Source: Chlorella sorokiniana
Lineage: Eukaryota; Chlorophyta; Trebouxiophyceae; Chlorellales; Chlorellaceae
DNA length: 64,000 nt
Assembly: GCA_025917655.1 (NCBI GenBank)
Contig: CP084611.1
Location: forward strand, 2,480,001-2,544,000
Direction of reading: 5' to 3'
A program made the translations under genes and the position numbers. Below, piece after piece: positions 1-10,848 of this stretch; position 1 is the first letter of the stretch, and every line of letters starts with the position of its first letter. The notes beneath the pieces were generated by a model, which ran no database searches, was not told where the DNA came from, and saw only the letters and a list, made by a program, of their open reading frames with translations.

Positions 1-1056
1 ACGAAGGCGAGGAGGGGGCAAAGTGCGGGCAGTACACGGACCTGGGGGTCGGCGCCCGCGCTGTGGCCACCGACGCGCAGCGCGTGGGCACGGCGGCGGT
101 GAAGCAGAGCCGCCTGGCGCGCATGGCCAACGGGCAGGCCATGGAGGCGCTGGAGCCGCTGCACGACGAGCTGGCCATGTCGCCGGTGCGGGAGGGTGCT
201 GTGGGGAAGGGGCCGTTGGACGGCTGGACCTGCGGCGCAGAGCACCCAGACACCCGGGAGCAGTGCTTGTATGCTGTCGCTTCAGCGCCGCAGGTTTACT
301 GCCGGTCGTTTCTGTCGGCCGAGGCCTTTGCTTGCAGGCGGTGGTGGCGGCGCTGCGGGAGCGCGAGGCAGCGCTGCTGACGGTGCAGAGCATTGAGGAC
401 GACCTGGACAAGCGGCGGCGGGCGGCGGCGGCACTGGAGGAGGCGGGATCGCGCAGGTGGGGCGCGCCGTCGGCGGAGCAGGCAGCTGCTGCAAGGTCTC
501 CCGCGCATTTTGCCCCACAGTCCCCGCTGATGTTTTGTTCTGGGCCGCTGCCACTCCCCGCGACAGGGTGGGTGGCGATGCCGCCAAGGCGCGCAAGGTG
601 GCGGCCATGCAGAACGAGGTGTCGGCTCTGGAGGCGGCCCTCACCGCCGCGCAGCAGGAGTATGAGCGCGTGAAGCGGCGCAACCTGGAGGTGCGGTGTG
701 GGCAGGGTCATCGGGCACGCTACGCCGGCAGGTGCAGGTTGAGCTGGGCTGAGAGGCACGCCCCTGAGCAAGCCGCGCCCTGGGACCCATCCTGCTCACA
801 TGTACAGGAGCTGGACCGCACGCGGCAGGAGCGGGCTGCCAGCTACGCGCAGCTGGCCGCTGGCTATGCCACCGTGGAGTCCCTGTACAATGAGCGCTGC
901 CTGGAGATTTGGAGAGCGGTGGCAGAAGACTTTGGAGCAGCTGGACAGCTTGAGCGCAGCAGCGAGCTCGTGACAACCCCTGAAGGCAGCGTGGAAAGCA
1001 GTGTGGAAGCTCCAGGCTCCACGAGCTTTGGAAATTCAAACCAGATTGTTCGCTGA
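1..1056 (+). CDS. Sorting nexin, C-terminal BAR region (5' partial)
   Basis: The 3' end of a gene whose start lies before the window. Four exons join in phase: 3-185, 338-456, 567-690 and 808-1056, with GT donors and AG acceptors. The product is almost entirely amphipathic helix, with segments such as ALREREAALLTVQSIEDDL, MQNEVSALEAALTAAQQEYE and YATVESLYNERCLEIWRAVAE. The order and spacing match the C-terminal BAR coiled coil of plant and animal SNX1/SNX2/SNX4-type sorting nexins. That family binds endosomal phosphoinositides through an upstream PX domain, not visible here, and tubulates membranes in retromer-type recycling. The tail after the last helix is Ser/Thr/Glu-rich and ends in NQIVR. 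Family assignment is good; the exact SNX subtype cannot be set without the PX domain. Confidence 0.7.
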
Positions 1057-1369
1057 GCGAATTGCCCACTCTTGTTGCGTTGACACCTGTATGATGCCAC
1101 AGCTTGCATCAACCCAGCTGGCGCGCTGCTTTGCAGCTTTACTTGTTGCATTTGCATGCAAACGACCATGCAGGAGGAAATCACGACTTTCCTGCACTTT
1201 GAGGACTGTCTAGCCGCCTTAAGGGGTCGTACTGCTGGCAGCAAGAGGGGAGGAAAGCACGGCACAGAGTAAGACACTCGTCCCGCGCGTCTTCTTCTTC
1301 TGCGTCGATCTTTCAGCGCTTTTCTATTGTCGCATGTTCCCTTCTGATTACAAGGATTGTACCCACACG
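1057..1369. other. Intergenic region between sorting nexin and expansin genes
   Basis: A 313-base gap between a stop codon and the Met chosen for the next gene. It holds the 3' UTR of the sorting nexin and the promoter of the expansin gene. It is less GC-rich than the flanking exons. I see no TATA box, repeat or RNA gene. Confidence 0.5.
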
Positions 1370-3479
1370 ATGATGGGCAGAGCAGCAGCAGTCACACTGG
1401 CAGTTTCAGCCATGCTGCTGTTGCCTGCCTGCTCAGGCAAGCCTGCATGTTGGCACCTGTGTAAAGCACACGCACGGCCCAAAGAAGGCGGTTTGCTGTG
1501 CAACTCCCGCTTGATATCACATCCCGACGTGCCAGTCCCCGCGCCCGACCACCAGCGCCCTAGAGTTCCATTGGTTCAAACGCTCATTGTCCTGGAGCCA
1601 TGTAGTAGACGATAGGTCCTGTCTCTCCGCCAAACAAACGCCATGCACTGCATCAACCCAATCGAATCTGGCAACAAGTCACATTTTTGGCTGTGTCATG
1701 TGCAGGCTATCGTCACCTGCTGGACCAGGCCGTCGACGAGGACGCTTTCTTCACCAACGGGCGGGCAACGTGGTTTGAGCACCCCCAAACTGGCTCCTGC
1801 GGCTATGGTGAGGACAGCACTCCACCACTCGCCTCGGTAACCCCCGCCACCCAAACGCCACCCATCCTCTCGAGCCCCCCCGAACCCCCGCATTGAAGGC
1901 AAGCTTGACCCATATGCGTACGGCTACGACGCCGTCACCGCCATGCCTGACGCCTCGGACCAGTACCCCGGCTCCTGCGGGCGCTGCTACGAGGTCAAGT
2001 GCCGCGGCATCCGCGCCCGCAGCGCCGACGGCTCCGTGGACCTCGACCGCTCGGATGCCTGCCACGACACCACCACGCGCATCCACGTGAAGGTGGTGGA
2101 CACCTGCCCCTGCGTCGGCAACGAGAAGTGGTGCGTGGGTGGGAAGATGACCCTCGAGGGTGGGCCTGCCCATGCCTTCAGGCTTGGGCCCTCGCCGCTC
2201 CCCAGCCCCCCACTCCCCCACCCCTCACGCCTGGCAGGTGCTGCGGCGACTCTGGCCTGCAGCACTTTGACCTCAGCGCCGGCGCCTTTGCGCGGCTCGC
2301 CCCCAGGGCAAGGGCATCATCGGCCTGGCCTGGCGCCCGGTGCCCTGCGAGGCGGGGCTGGGCAACGGCACCGCCACCCCCAGGCCTGGGAGGAGCTGCG
2401 GGAGGCCACTGGTGGGTGCCGCAGCCGGGAGGGTGCAGGGCAAAGCGGGACCACGTGCGGCAAACAACCTCCTGTCACCCCCGCCTGCAGCAAACGGCGC
2501 CTCCCCCGACATCTTTGTGGGCGGCACCATCGGCCTGGGCTGGAAGAAGACGGTGAGGCACGATGAGCTGGAACATTTTGCCGGCCCGGGTCCCCCACCC
2601 CACCCACCCCTCCTTCTCTCGCAGGTCTACGGCGACGACCTGCAGGCCATGTACAGCTACGAGCCAAGCCTGATCAACACCTCCGACGGCGGCCTGGCCC
2701 TGTGCACGAGTGAGGGCTGGGGTTGCACGAGGGGCGGCGAGGCTCCGGTCACGGACCGATCAGGTTGGTTGTGCTGGCAGCGTGCTCGCTGCCCTGACCG
2801 CCTTTTGCCCCTCCCCGCCCCCGGCCTGCAGCCGTGCAGCAGTACGGCGGCTTCGACTTCAACGCCCAGGACCGCAGCACCTCTGTGTTCCGGGGTGCGC
2901 GCGCGGTCGAGTTCTGGGTGCAGGTCGGCGAGGCGGGCGGCGTCCCCGATGGCTTTGTGGTGCGGCTGGGCGACATCATGAAGGTAGGAGGAGCTCAGGA
3001 AGGGTTGGCATGCAGGCCACACTACCGGGAGGTAGCTCCGGCCTGCGCCTGTCCTTCCAGCAGCGCCCCCATCCGCTGTGCCAGCAGGGCGCGTGCGCCA
3101 AGGAGCTCACCCTGGCGGCGGGGGCCACCCCGGACGTGAAGGACGGCTGGGCGCGCCTCAGCTTCCCCGCCGACGCTTTCCAGTGCACCCAGGGAGTGAG
3201 TGCTGCGCCGCAACACGCCAGCGCAGCGGGTCGCCGCAAACCGCACCTCCCCGCCCGGCTGCAGATTCTGCTGGCCACCGTGAACCGCATTCAGTGGGAG
3301 AACAAGAGCCCCTCCAAGCAGTCCATCTGCGTCAGGACGTGCGCATTGTGGCCCCCCAGCACCCACCGTGGCCGCAGCAGGTCGCCACTGAGCCGGCTGA
3401 CAGCAGCTGGCGGTCGGCTGCTTCTACCCAAACCTTGCATGCCTACTGCACCTTGCAGAGGGGCACATCAGTGGTGTGA
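1370..3479 (+). CDS. Secreted expansin-family protein with DPBB domain
   Basis: Start at the Met pair 1370/1373, followed by a signal peptide (AAAVTLAVSAMLLLPACSG). Exons: 1370-1436, 1706-1807, 1899-2130, 2238 to about 2400, 2491-2552, 2625-2709, 2832-2983, 3085-3195 and 3265-3479. The first half is an expansin/RlpA-like double-psi beta barrel: SCGYG, CGRCYEVKC, VKVVDTCPC and the expansin HFD motif in GLQHFDLS. The second half (GGFDFNAQ, GFVVRLGD, WARLSFPADAF, VNRIQWEN) is a beta-rich module unlike plant CBM63. Expansins loosen cell-wall polysaccharides without hydrolysis in the apoplast; wall action here is inferred. Frame shifts are needed near 2318 (LAP to QGKGIIGLAW) and near 3330 (SICV to DVRIVAPQ), both beside C or G runs. 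The first intron has a GC donor. Confidence 0.75.
1437..1705 (+). other. GC-AG intron in the expansin gene
   Basis: The exon ends ...CTCAG and the intron opens GCAAGC, giving AG|GCAAGC, the strong consensus of GC-AG introns. It ends TGTGCAG at 1705. Joining restores the Gly codon between the signal peptide and the DPBB domain (ACSG-YRHLLDQ). No usable GT donor sits nearby in the right phase. Confidence 0.65.
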
Positions 3480-3963
3480 TCAGATGCGCTATTTAACTGC
3501 GTCCCTTGTGCATCTTACGACCTCGGCTTGCGCGTAGCTTTCATTGGTGGTGCATGCATATTGACTGCATCCACCACCATTCTTTTGCATTGAATTTAGC
3601 GTCTGCGCTTGTAGGATTTCTGTGCTGTTGCGCTTCTTTGCCAGCGACACTCCTTCCCGTTTGCATTTTATTCCTTCCCCACCTCAAGTGCCTGTCCACA
3701 GACTATTCAGAACGATACCTGTCAGCCTGCCTTTGCCTCAGCCCCTGCATGCCTGCTCGCAAGCTAACTTTCCTCAAAGTGCAATACCTGGTCTGCAAGC
3801 ATCAAGCTGGTCAGCGGCAGGCGTGAGGACAGAATGGCGGCAGGGCTTGCTGACATGTGGCTCCAGGCTGCTGCTTGGTTTCGACAGCTGCCAGCATCAA
3901 GCTCATTGCATCGATTTTAAAGCGCTATTTGGTGCCTCAAGCAGGAAGATTGGCTCTCCAGCC
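3480..3963. other. Convergent 3' intergenic region
   Basis: About 480 bases between the expansin stop and the ABC-gene stop on the opposite strand. It is AT-richer, with T-rich tracts around 3580-3720, and fits the two 3' UTRs. No TGTAA signal, gene or repeat was found. Confidence 0.4.
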
Positions 3964-6900
3964 TCAGGCCGCCGGCTTGAGTCGGCCGCCATCCAGCACC
4001 AAGCACTGCACATCTGGCGGCAGTGCCGCGCGCAGGCCATCCACGGTGGAGGCGGTGGCTGTGAGCAGGACGGCGGCGCCTTGCTGGCGCAGCCTGGCCA
4101 CCACCTCTGGCAGTCGCGGCACGGCTGTGAGGAAGCGGTCTGCGTCGTCCACCAGCACCAGCAGGGGGCGGTGCAGCAGCAGCAGGCGGGCCATGATGGA
4201 CAGGTCCACGCGGCTCGCCTCCCCACCTGCCGTGTGGGGGGGGGGGGGGGGGGGGGTGGTTGGGGAGGGGAGGGGCCTGCATGTCTGCCTGCCCTTGTCT
4301 CTGCCTGGCCAGCAAAATCGGAGATCCCCAGCCCCTGAGCCCTGCATCCCACTCCTCCCCGCGCACACCAGCCTTCCCAGGGCCACCCACCAGCGTCTGG
4401 TAGCCGTCCGGCAGGTGCGCCACGTCAGCGTCCAGCCCCGTCAGCGCCGCCGCCTCCTGGCAGTCGGCCACGCTGGGCTGCCGCGCCTGGGCACACGCGC
4501 ACACCATGTTCTCCTGGGAGCCGGGGGTGGGGGGCAGGGGCGGCGGGGGGGGCGGGGCACAAGGCGGCGGGTCACCATCCTCTAAACACGCAAGCAAGCA
4601 CGCACGCCGTGCGAGCTTGCAACACAGGGGCGGCGGCATGCTGATTCCAGCTGTGTGGATCCTATCCCCCACTCCCCTCCCCCTCTATACCCCCACACAC
4701 GCGCACCTGCAGCGTGGCGAAAAACACAGACTGGATGCAGGACTGGGGGAGGCGAAGCCCATGCGCTGCTGCATGTCGTAGCGGTCGGTGGTGGTGGGGT
4801 GGTAGGGCAGCCAGGCGCCGCCGCCCGTGTCAAACTCCAGGCGCCCGCCCCCGGCCACAAAGTCGAGGTGCAGGAGGTGCAGCAGGGTGGAGCGGCCGCT
4901 GCCCGGGGGCCGCTCACCAGCAGCAGCCCCCGGCTGCACCTCCAGGCTGGCCGCAAACAGCACGTTGCCCGGGCGCCCCTTGTAGCCGTAAATCACGTCG
5001 CGCATGCGCACACCGCCAACCCAGACGGCCGCGGTCAGGCGCCGCCCAGCCGGCCCCGCCCCGCCAGCAGCGGCGGCGGCCGCCTTGCCCGCGCATCCTC
5101 CCGCTCTAGCGCCTGCAGCACCGCTGGCTTGCCGCGGTTGGTCAGCTGGCCGCGCTGGTGCAGGTCGATCACGTGCTCCAGGGAGCCTGGCGGGGTGAAT
5201 GGGAGGGGCGACACTGTGGGTGGGGCGCCAGCTTGATGGCAGCGCGCAACGCAGCAGAGGCACCAGCCAAGCCCGTGCGTGCACCATGCAGCCCTGGCCA
5301 CCGCTGCACGCCTCGCCGCCCCCGCCCACCGTAGGAGGCGTAGAACCGTGCCACCGCCTCCGCCAGCGCCGAGTAGCCCTGCTCCACAACGGCGGTGTAG
5401 CGCAGCATGGCGTACAGCGCCCCCACCGACAGGCTCCCAGTCAGCAGGGAGGAGCCGCCGGCGTAGAGGAGCGCAACTGCGGGGGGGCGCGCACGTGTGT
5501 GCGTGTGTGTGCATGTAGGGGGCAGGGGGCGCACCAGGATGCAAGTCAGGTTGAAGAGGGCTATGGCGGGGCCCGGGGGGGAGAGGCAGCGGAGGCACGT
5601 GCCTCCCCCTCACACATACCCCCGCCCCCACCTGTGACCCCCGCCGAGAAGAGCGCCTCCAGGAAGGCCTGGTGGGTGCCCATCCACACCGCCAGCACCA
5701 GCGCAGACCCAAAGTAGTTGTCCGCCAGCACGGCGTACGAGTCTGGGGGGGGACGCGCGCAGGGCACTGCACACTCGAGACAGCGGCAGCAGACAAGCAG
5801 CAGCGATCCAAGCTCAAGCAGGCAAGCCCCGACGCAGCCACCCACCCGCAAAGGTGCGCTGCAGGGCCATGGCGATGATGCCGGGCATGGAGGAGAAGCA
5901 GTCGAAGGCAAAGCCGTAGAGGCGGCCCAGCGCGGAACGGGCCACGCGGTGCCGCGCACGGATGACCAGCGAGACGCAGCAGAGCTCGGCGGCCCCCACA
6001 GCCACCGCGCCCACTGCAATAGGAAGGGCAAGGGCGTCAAGCAGTGTGTGTGGGAGGGGGTGGGGGCAAGGGCTGGGCAAGGGTGCAGAGCAGAGGTGTG
6101 GTGGGCGTGGCACCCCTGCCGCCGCTCACCCAACACCAGGTGGAAGGCGGGGCCCAGGGCCGGCCCCGCAAACGCCACGAGCAGCGCCACGCCCGCTACC
6201 ACCTGAGTGGTGCCCTGCAGTCGCGCAGCAGGCAGGCAGATGCCTCAGCAGGGCCACTGGCCGGGGGCAAGGCAGGAGGCGGCTGCGGTGGGAGGAGGTG
6301 GGCGGGCCCGCCGGCAGCGGGGTCAGCGCACCGCCCCTCCACCCCCGCCTATGAAACCCGCCTCACCTTGACCACCTTCTGCACCAGGAAGCCGACCAGC
6401 ACCCGGATGTTCATCATGTCAACGCCGCACCGCCTGCCGCAGTGGGGTTGGGGGGGGGGGGTGGTGTGAGTGTGTGTGTGGTGGGTGATGGTGGGTGGTG
6501 AAAGGAGGGGGCGAATGGCGGCGCACGAGTGGTGTATGGTGGGTTGACAGTGTGTGTGCGAGGGTGTCAATGTGTGTGTGTGTGTGCGGATGGGAGAAAG
6601 GGGGCACTGCGCTCAGCCAGCGGTGTGCGACGGGCCTGACGATGTGCGGACAGGCGGCGGGTGCGGCAGCCCGCCCCCTCACATGGCCAGCTCCGAGGCG
6701 GAGACGCGGAGGTAGAAGGTGCTGTCCTGGAACAGCACGTGCTGGAAGAGGCCTGCAGGGGGAAGGGCGGTGCGGTGTGGTCGGGCGCAGGGCGGCGGGG
6801 GGGGCAGGTGCCTAGACCGGGATAGGCCGGCGGTGCTGCCCAGCGCGCCACTGCAGGCCCTCCCCCAGCCTCCCCCCCACCCCCCACCGGTGTACAGCGC

Positions 6901-7749
6901 CTGCATGGCCCTGCGCAGATAGATCTGCAGCGCCAGCCCCGACAGCCAGCTGGCCGCCAGGTAAGCCGCCAGCACGCGCGCCAGCTGGGCCACCCGCGCC
7001 TGGAAGGCGGCGCGGTCGCCCGCGGTGGCCAGGTTCAGGATGGCGCTCTGTATGTGTGGGGGTGCGGGGGGGGTCAGGCAAAGCATGGCGGGGGGCTGGC
7101 GGCATAGTTGTGCCGTGGTCCCCTGTGCGGAGAGCGTTGGCAGGGCGCCGTAGGCATGAGCCCCACGCCTTGCCTGTATGCGCAGCTGGTACAGGTGCAG
7201 GCCCACGCTGGCCACGATGAGCGCAGAAGAAAGGAGCAGCAGGGGCCAGGCGGCCAGCGCCACGCGGCACATGAAGTGCAGCGTCTCCACGCCTGGGGGG
7301 ATTGCGGGGGACACGCGGGCTGGCCGTCACTCCGCCCCACGCCACTCCCAGCGCAAGGCGAGCGCTGCGCAGCGGCCGTGCAGGCAGCGCCAGCCCCGCC
7401 CCGCTGCAGCCCCTCACTGGAGTAGCGGGAGGCGGGGCGTGCAGCTTCGCCCAGCTCCTCCGCCCGGGGACCCTCCCCGTCGTCGCTGCCTGGCCGAGCC
7501 GCCGGCTCCCGCCACCGCCCTGCCCCTCCGTCAGCCACGCCATGCCCAGGCGCGCGTCGCCGGCGGGCACCGCGGGCGCCGCCCCACCAGCGCCTGCGCC
7601 ATCACAAACTGGACCTCGCCCTCGGGGGCGGGGCGCCCCCCCCTCGCCGCCCTGCCACACCGCCGACATGGCGGAGCGAACTGCAGAGGAAGGGGAGGGG
7701 GCTGGCGCGGCGGGCAGCAGCGCCGCCGACAGCAGCGGCTCCTCCAGCC
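3964..7749 (-). CDS. ABC transporter (TMD-NBD half transporter) with divergent nucleotide-binding domain
   Basis: Minus-strand gene of about ten exons. Hydrophobic segments come first: VALAAWPLLLLSSALIVASV (7270-7190), VLAAYLAASWLSGLALQIYL, GVALLVAFAGPALGPAFHLV, VGAAELCCVSLVIRARH, and SALVLAVWMGT with LLYAGGSSLLTGSLSVGALYA (5480-5400). An ABC domain follows: Walker A GPPGSGRST near 4905 (after one frame correction), Q-loop QENM near 4510, signature-like LVGGEAS at about 4400/4228, Walker B LLVLVDDAD, stop at 3964. The catalytic Glu after Walker B is Asp and no H-loop His is seen (AAVLLTATAS), so ATP hydrolysis may be weak. Substrate and membrane are unknown. The 5'-most exon, with EEPLLSAALL, joins in phase to the upstream unrecognised gene, so the true N-terminus may lie further upstream. 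Introns contain a 21-base G run and long GT repeats. Confidence 0.65.
4236..4256. repeat. Poly-G run of 21 in an ABC-gene intron
   Basis: An uninterrupted 21-base G tract directly beside the acceptor side of the exon encoding GGEASRVDLS (minus strand). The exact length is probably unreliable in any assembly. Confidence 0.85.
6461..6593. repeat. GT/TG-rich simple repeats in an ABC-gene intron
   Basis: Several (TG)n stretches with GGTGGG blocks, lying between the exons encoding ASELAM and CGVDMMNIRV. This is typical intronic low-complexity sequence in this genome, and it generates spurious Thr/His/Pro open frames on the minus strand. Confidence 0.8.
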
Positions 7750-7906
7750 CTGGAGGGCAGGGGGGGCTGTAAGAGTTGATCCAGATGTGTGTGTGTGGGA
7801 GGGGGGACGGCAGGGGTGGGCTGGCAGGCGGCCCGGCAAGGTCAAGGAGGGGCCACCACTGCCGCCCGGCTGCAAGCAGGGGAGCCCGCCAGGCCGCCGC
7901 CCCCAC

Positions 7907-10811
7907 CTGTGGCCTCCTGCTTGCGTGGCCCCAGCCTGGCTGCCAGCCCGCTGCCCAGGGACGCCAGCCGCTGCCAGGCCCAGCCTCCGACCCCCGCCTC
8001 GCTGTCAGAGCCAACAGCCGGCACCAAGCCCTCCCCTAGCTCAACGTCCCCGCCCGCCTGGCCCACATCGGCCGGCGGCGGCGCGGGCGGCGCTGCAGGC
8101 GCCGCAGGTGCCGCGGCCAGCTGCTGAGGTGGCGGCGGCGGCGCCTGGCGGGCACGCGCCGCCTCCTCCGCTGCAGCGTCGCCCTGCGGGTGCTGCGGGT
8201 CCCACAGCCCGCCCGGTCCTTCGATGTACAGCTGCAGCTGGGGCGGGAAGGTGACCAGGCCCAGGCCCAGCGTGGTTTCGTCGGCGGGGATGAAGCCGGT
8301 GCGGGAGGCGCGGTCGCGGTGGCGGTACGGCAGGCTGCGCATGCGGCTGCGCTTCTCCACAATCCACCTCTCCACTGCGGGAGGGCCGCAGGGCAGCACA
8401 ACAGGGGGCCCGGGCGGTTGGCGGGTGCAAGGTGGGGCGGCGGGACAGAAGCGGCCGAGCTGCGGCAAGCGCATGTGCTGGCCCCAGGATCCCCCACCCG
8501 CATCCACGTCCAGCTCGTCCAGTGACAGGCGGCCGCCGTACTGCGCCAGCCGGTCGTTCACCTCCTTCAGGGTGGCGCCCACAGGCCGTTGAACCCGCCC
8601 TTGCGGCGCACCTCGGAGCCTGCGAGGGGCGGAGGGGGTGGGCGGGTGCGTCAGCCGGGACCTGCGGGGACGGCCCTGGTTCGTGGGCAGGCTGGCTGTG
8701 GCCTGATGCAAGCCAGCCGGCCGTTAATCACAACCTCAGGCTCCCCCAGGCTATGCAGGCGGCAGGCGTTGCGCCCCCTCCCCCAGCGCGTCGCCGCCGC
8801 CGCCCCGCGCAGCGCTCACTGGACAGCAGGCCGACGTCGCAGAGGTGCGCCACCACCGCCTTGTACTGCTCGTCGCTGCCGTGCACTGCCCGCAGGATCT
8901 GGAACAGCGTCACCGCCGACAGCTTGTTGCGGCGGTAGTAGGCCTGCGGCGGCGGCACGGTGGGCACGCGCGAAGGCTGGGTGCTGGAACCAGGGGGTGC
9001 CACGGGCTGGGCTGCCGCCCGCGCCCTGCATGCCGCACAGCGCGTGCCAGCTGGTGTTGCAGGGCAGCCCGGGTGCTGGGCCGCCGCCTCACCCACGTGT
9101 CCTCCCCCAGCTGGTACGAGTCGCCGTGGCCCTTGAAGTAGCGCAGGATGGTGCGGGCCACGTGCTTGGGGGACAGGATGGGCTGCGCGCCGTCCAGGAT
9201 CCAGCACTCGGTGAAGTCTGGAGGGGGAGGAGGGGGCAGGCCTCGGCCACGGCTGTCCGCGCTGGCCGTTGCTGGCCCGCTTGCAGAGCGGGGGCGCGTG
9301 GCGGCGCCGCACCCGACTTGAGGGCGTGGGGTATGGAGCGGATGAGGCTGTGGGCGGCGTCGTGCAGGGCGGCGTCGGAGTAGAAGAGGGTGAGGGCCGC
9401 CGGGCGCAGCCGCATCAGCAGCACCTCGTTCAAGCAAATGTCCCTGCACCACCACCGGGGGGTGGGGGTTGGGGGCGCACATAGGTGAGCATGCCTGCAG
9501 TGCTTGTCTGTGCCTCTGGTGCAAACAGGACGAGGGGAGTGCGCAGCACGTCAGGCGAAGGTCCTCCGCCGGGCACCAGCACGAGGAAACGCAGCATGGC
9601 GCCCCAGCAACACCCACCCCAACCAACCACATGCATGCTGTCCCCCCAGCCCGCCCCCGCCCACCTGTGTATCCAGTAGGTGCGCAGCCCCTCCTTGCTC
9701 ACCACCTCCACATCCTTGGGCTCCAGGCAGAGGTGGCCCAGGCGCAGGCCTGGGGGAGAGCGGGCGCGCAGCGCTGGCTGGGGGGCTGCACCCACCTCTG
9801 TGGGACACCGCCGTAATCAAGCGCCGGCCCAGCCCACCTGTCGCTGCCTTGCGCAGCTCCGTCTCCTCGGTGGGTGTCAGTCCCGCCTCGGCAACCAGAA
9901 CCACATCCACATCAAAGTCTGTGGTGGGTGGGTGGGTGGGTGGGTGGGTGGGTGCGCCGTTAAGTGGGAGTGGGAGGAATTTCAGACGCTGCCGCCATGT
10001 CATCCTGCAGCCGGGCGCTGGGGTTCACACCTTGGTCACACCAGCCTGCCCTCCCCAGCCATCGTGCCTCACCATTGGTGGCCGGCTCAGGCTTGCCGTG
10101 CAGTATCTTGAGCATCTTCCGGGCTATGCCGCCCTGCAGCAGGTGTGGCATGTGGCGAGCCAGGCAAACCGCAAGACATGAGCCTCGCTGCGAGTCATGC
10201 ACAGGCGTTAGCAGCGCGCGCCGCCCCCCCCCCCAAAAAAAATACTCAGACACACACAAATGTACACACCTTGATGCCCATGCCATAGCCCAGGTCTGCA
10301 GCCACGGCGGCGATGCCGGGGTCCACAGCGCCAACCTGCTCCAGATCAACGGACTCGCACAGGATCTGTGTGGGGGGAGGGGGGAGGGAGGGGTAAGAAG
10401 CGGGGTGGGGGCATATGGGTAAGCAGCAGGGGCAGGAGAAGCAGCCTTGCCCAAGCACGGCCGACGGGGATAGCATGCAGCAGCAGGGGCTGGCGCTTGC
10501 CTGCATGGGCTGCCTGACCAGCGGGTTGTGGATGACAGTCACCTTGGCAGGAGAGAAGAGGCGGCTGATCGGGCTGCAGAAGGAGGGGGAGGGGAGCAAG
10601 GGTGGGCAGCAGCCAGGGTGCCGCAGCGCTGGGCAGCACAAGCTCTCTCAGCGGACCGCCCTGTGCGAGCGCTCATCTGGCCTCACCCGCATGCGTCTGA
10701 CAGCCAGATGCAGTAGGCCGCCGCTGCCAGCACGCCCAGCACCCCAGCGCCCAGCGACAGCGCCCGCAGCACGGCGGCCGCGGCGCTGGAGCCCGAGGCA
10801 CCCAAGTCCAT
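7907..10811 (-). CDS. Conserved-looking membrane-anchored protein of unknown function
   Basis: Not recognised. Clean in-phase exons include 10573-10501, 10365-10270 (32 codons, SVDLEQVGAVDPGIAAVAAD), then exons with GKPEPATNGDFDVDVVLVAE, DVEVVSKEGLRTYWIHR, DAAHSLIRSIPHALK, ILSPKHVARTILRYFKGHGD, YRRNKLSAVTLFQILRAVHG, KEVNDRLAQYGGRLSLDELD and TLGLGLVTFPPQLQLYIEG. A long Pro/Ala linker follows. Met 10811 opens an exon with a hydrophobic helix (VLRALSLGAGVLGVLAAAAY) that would anchor the protein, but this exon could instead be the tail of the RNase T2 gene. The intron at 10500 has a GC donor. No stop is seen before the last exon joins in phase to the ABC gene, so this may be the N-terminal half of that protein. 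Confidence 0.5.
9923..9954. repeat. (GGGT)8 tandem repeat in an intron
   Basis: Eight consecutive GGGT units on the plus strand, between the exons encoding DFDVDVVLV and the exon upstream of it on the minus strand. The four-G-tract spacing could form a G-quadruplex in single-stranded plus-strand DNA. Confidence 0.8.
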
Positions 10812-10848
10812 GTCAGGCGCCCAGAGCGGCGGCCACACCAGGCGCTGA

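Noticed and set aside
6812-8014. 400-codon minus-strand frame opening with MALTARRGSEAGPG
   Set aside because: It crosses introns of the ABC gene. Only short parts overlap true exons, and those are read in another frame.
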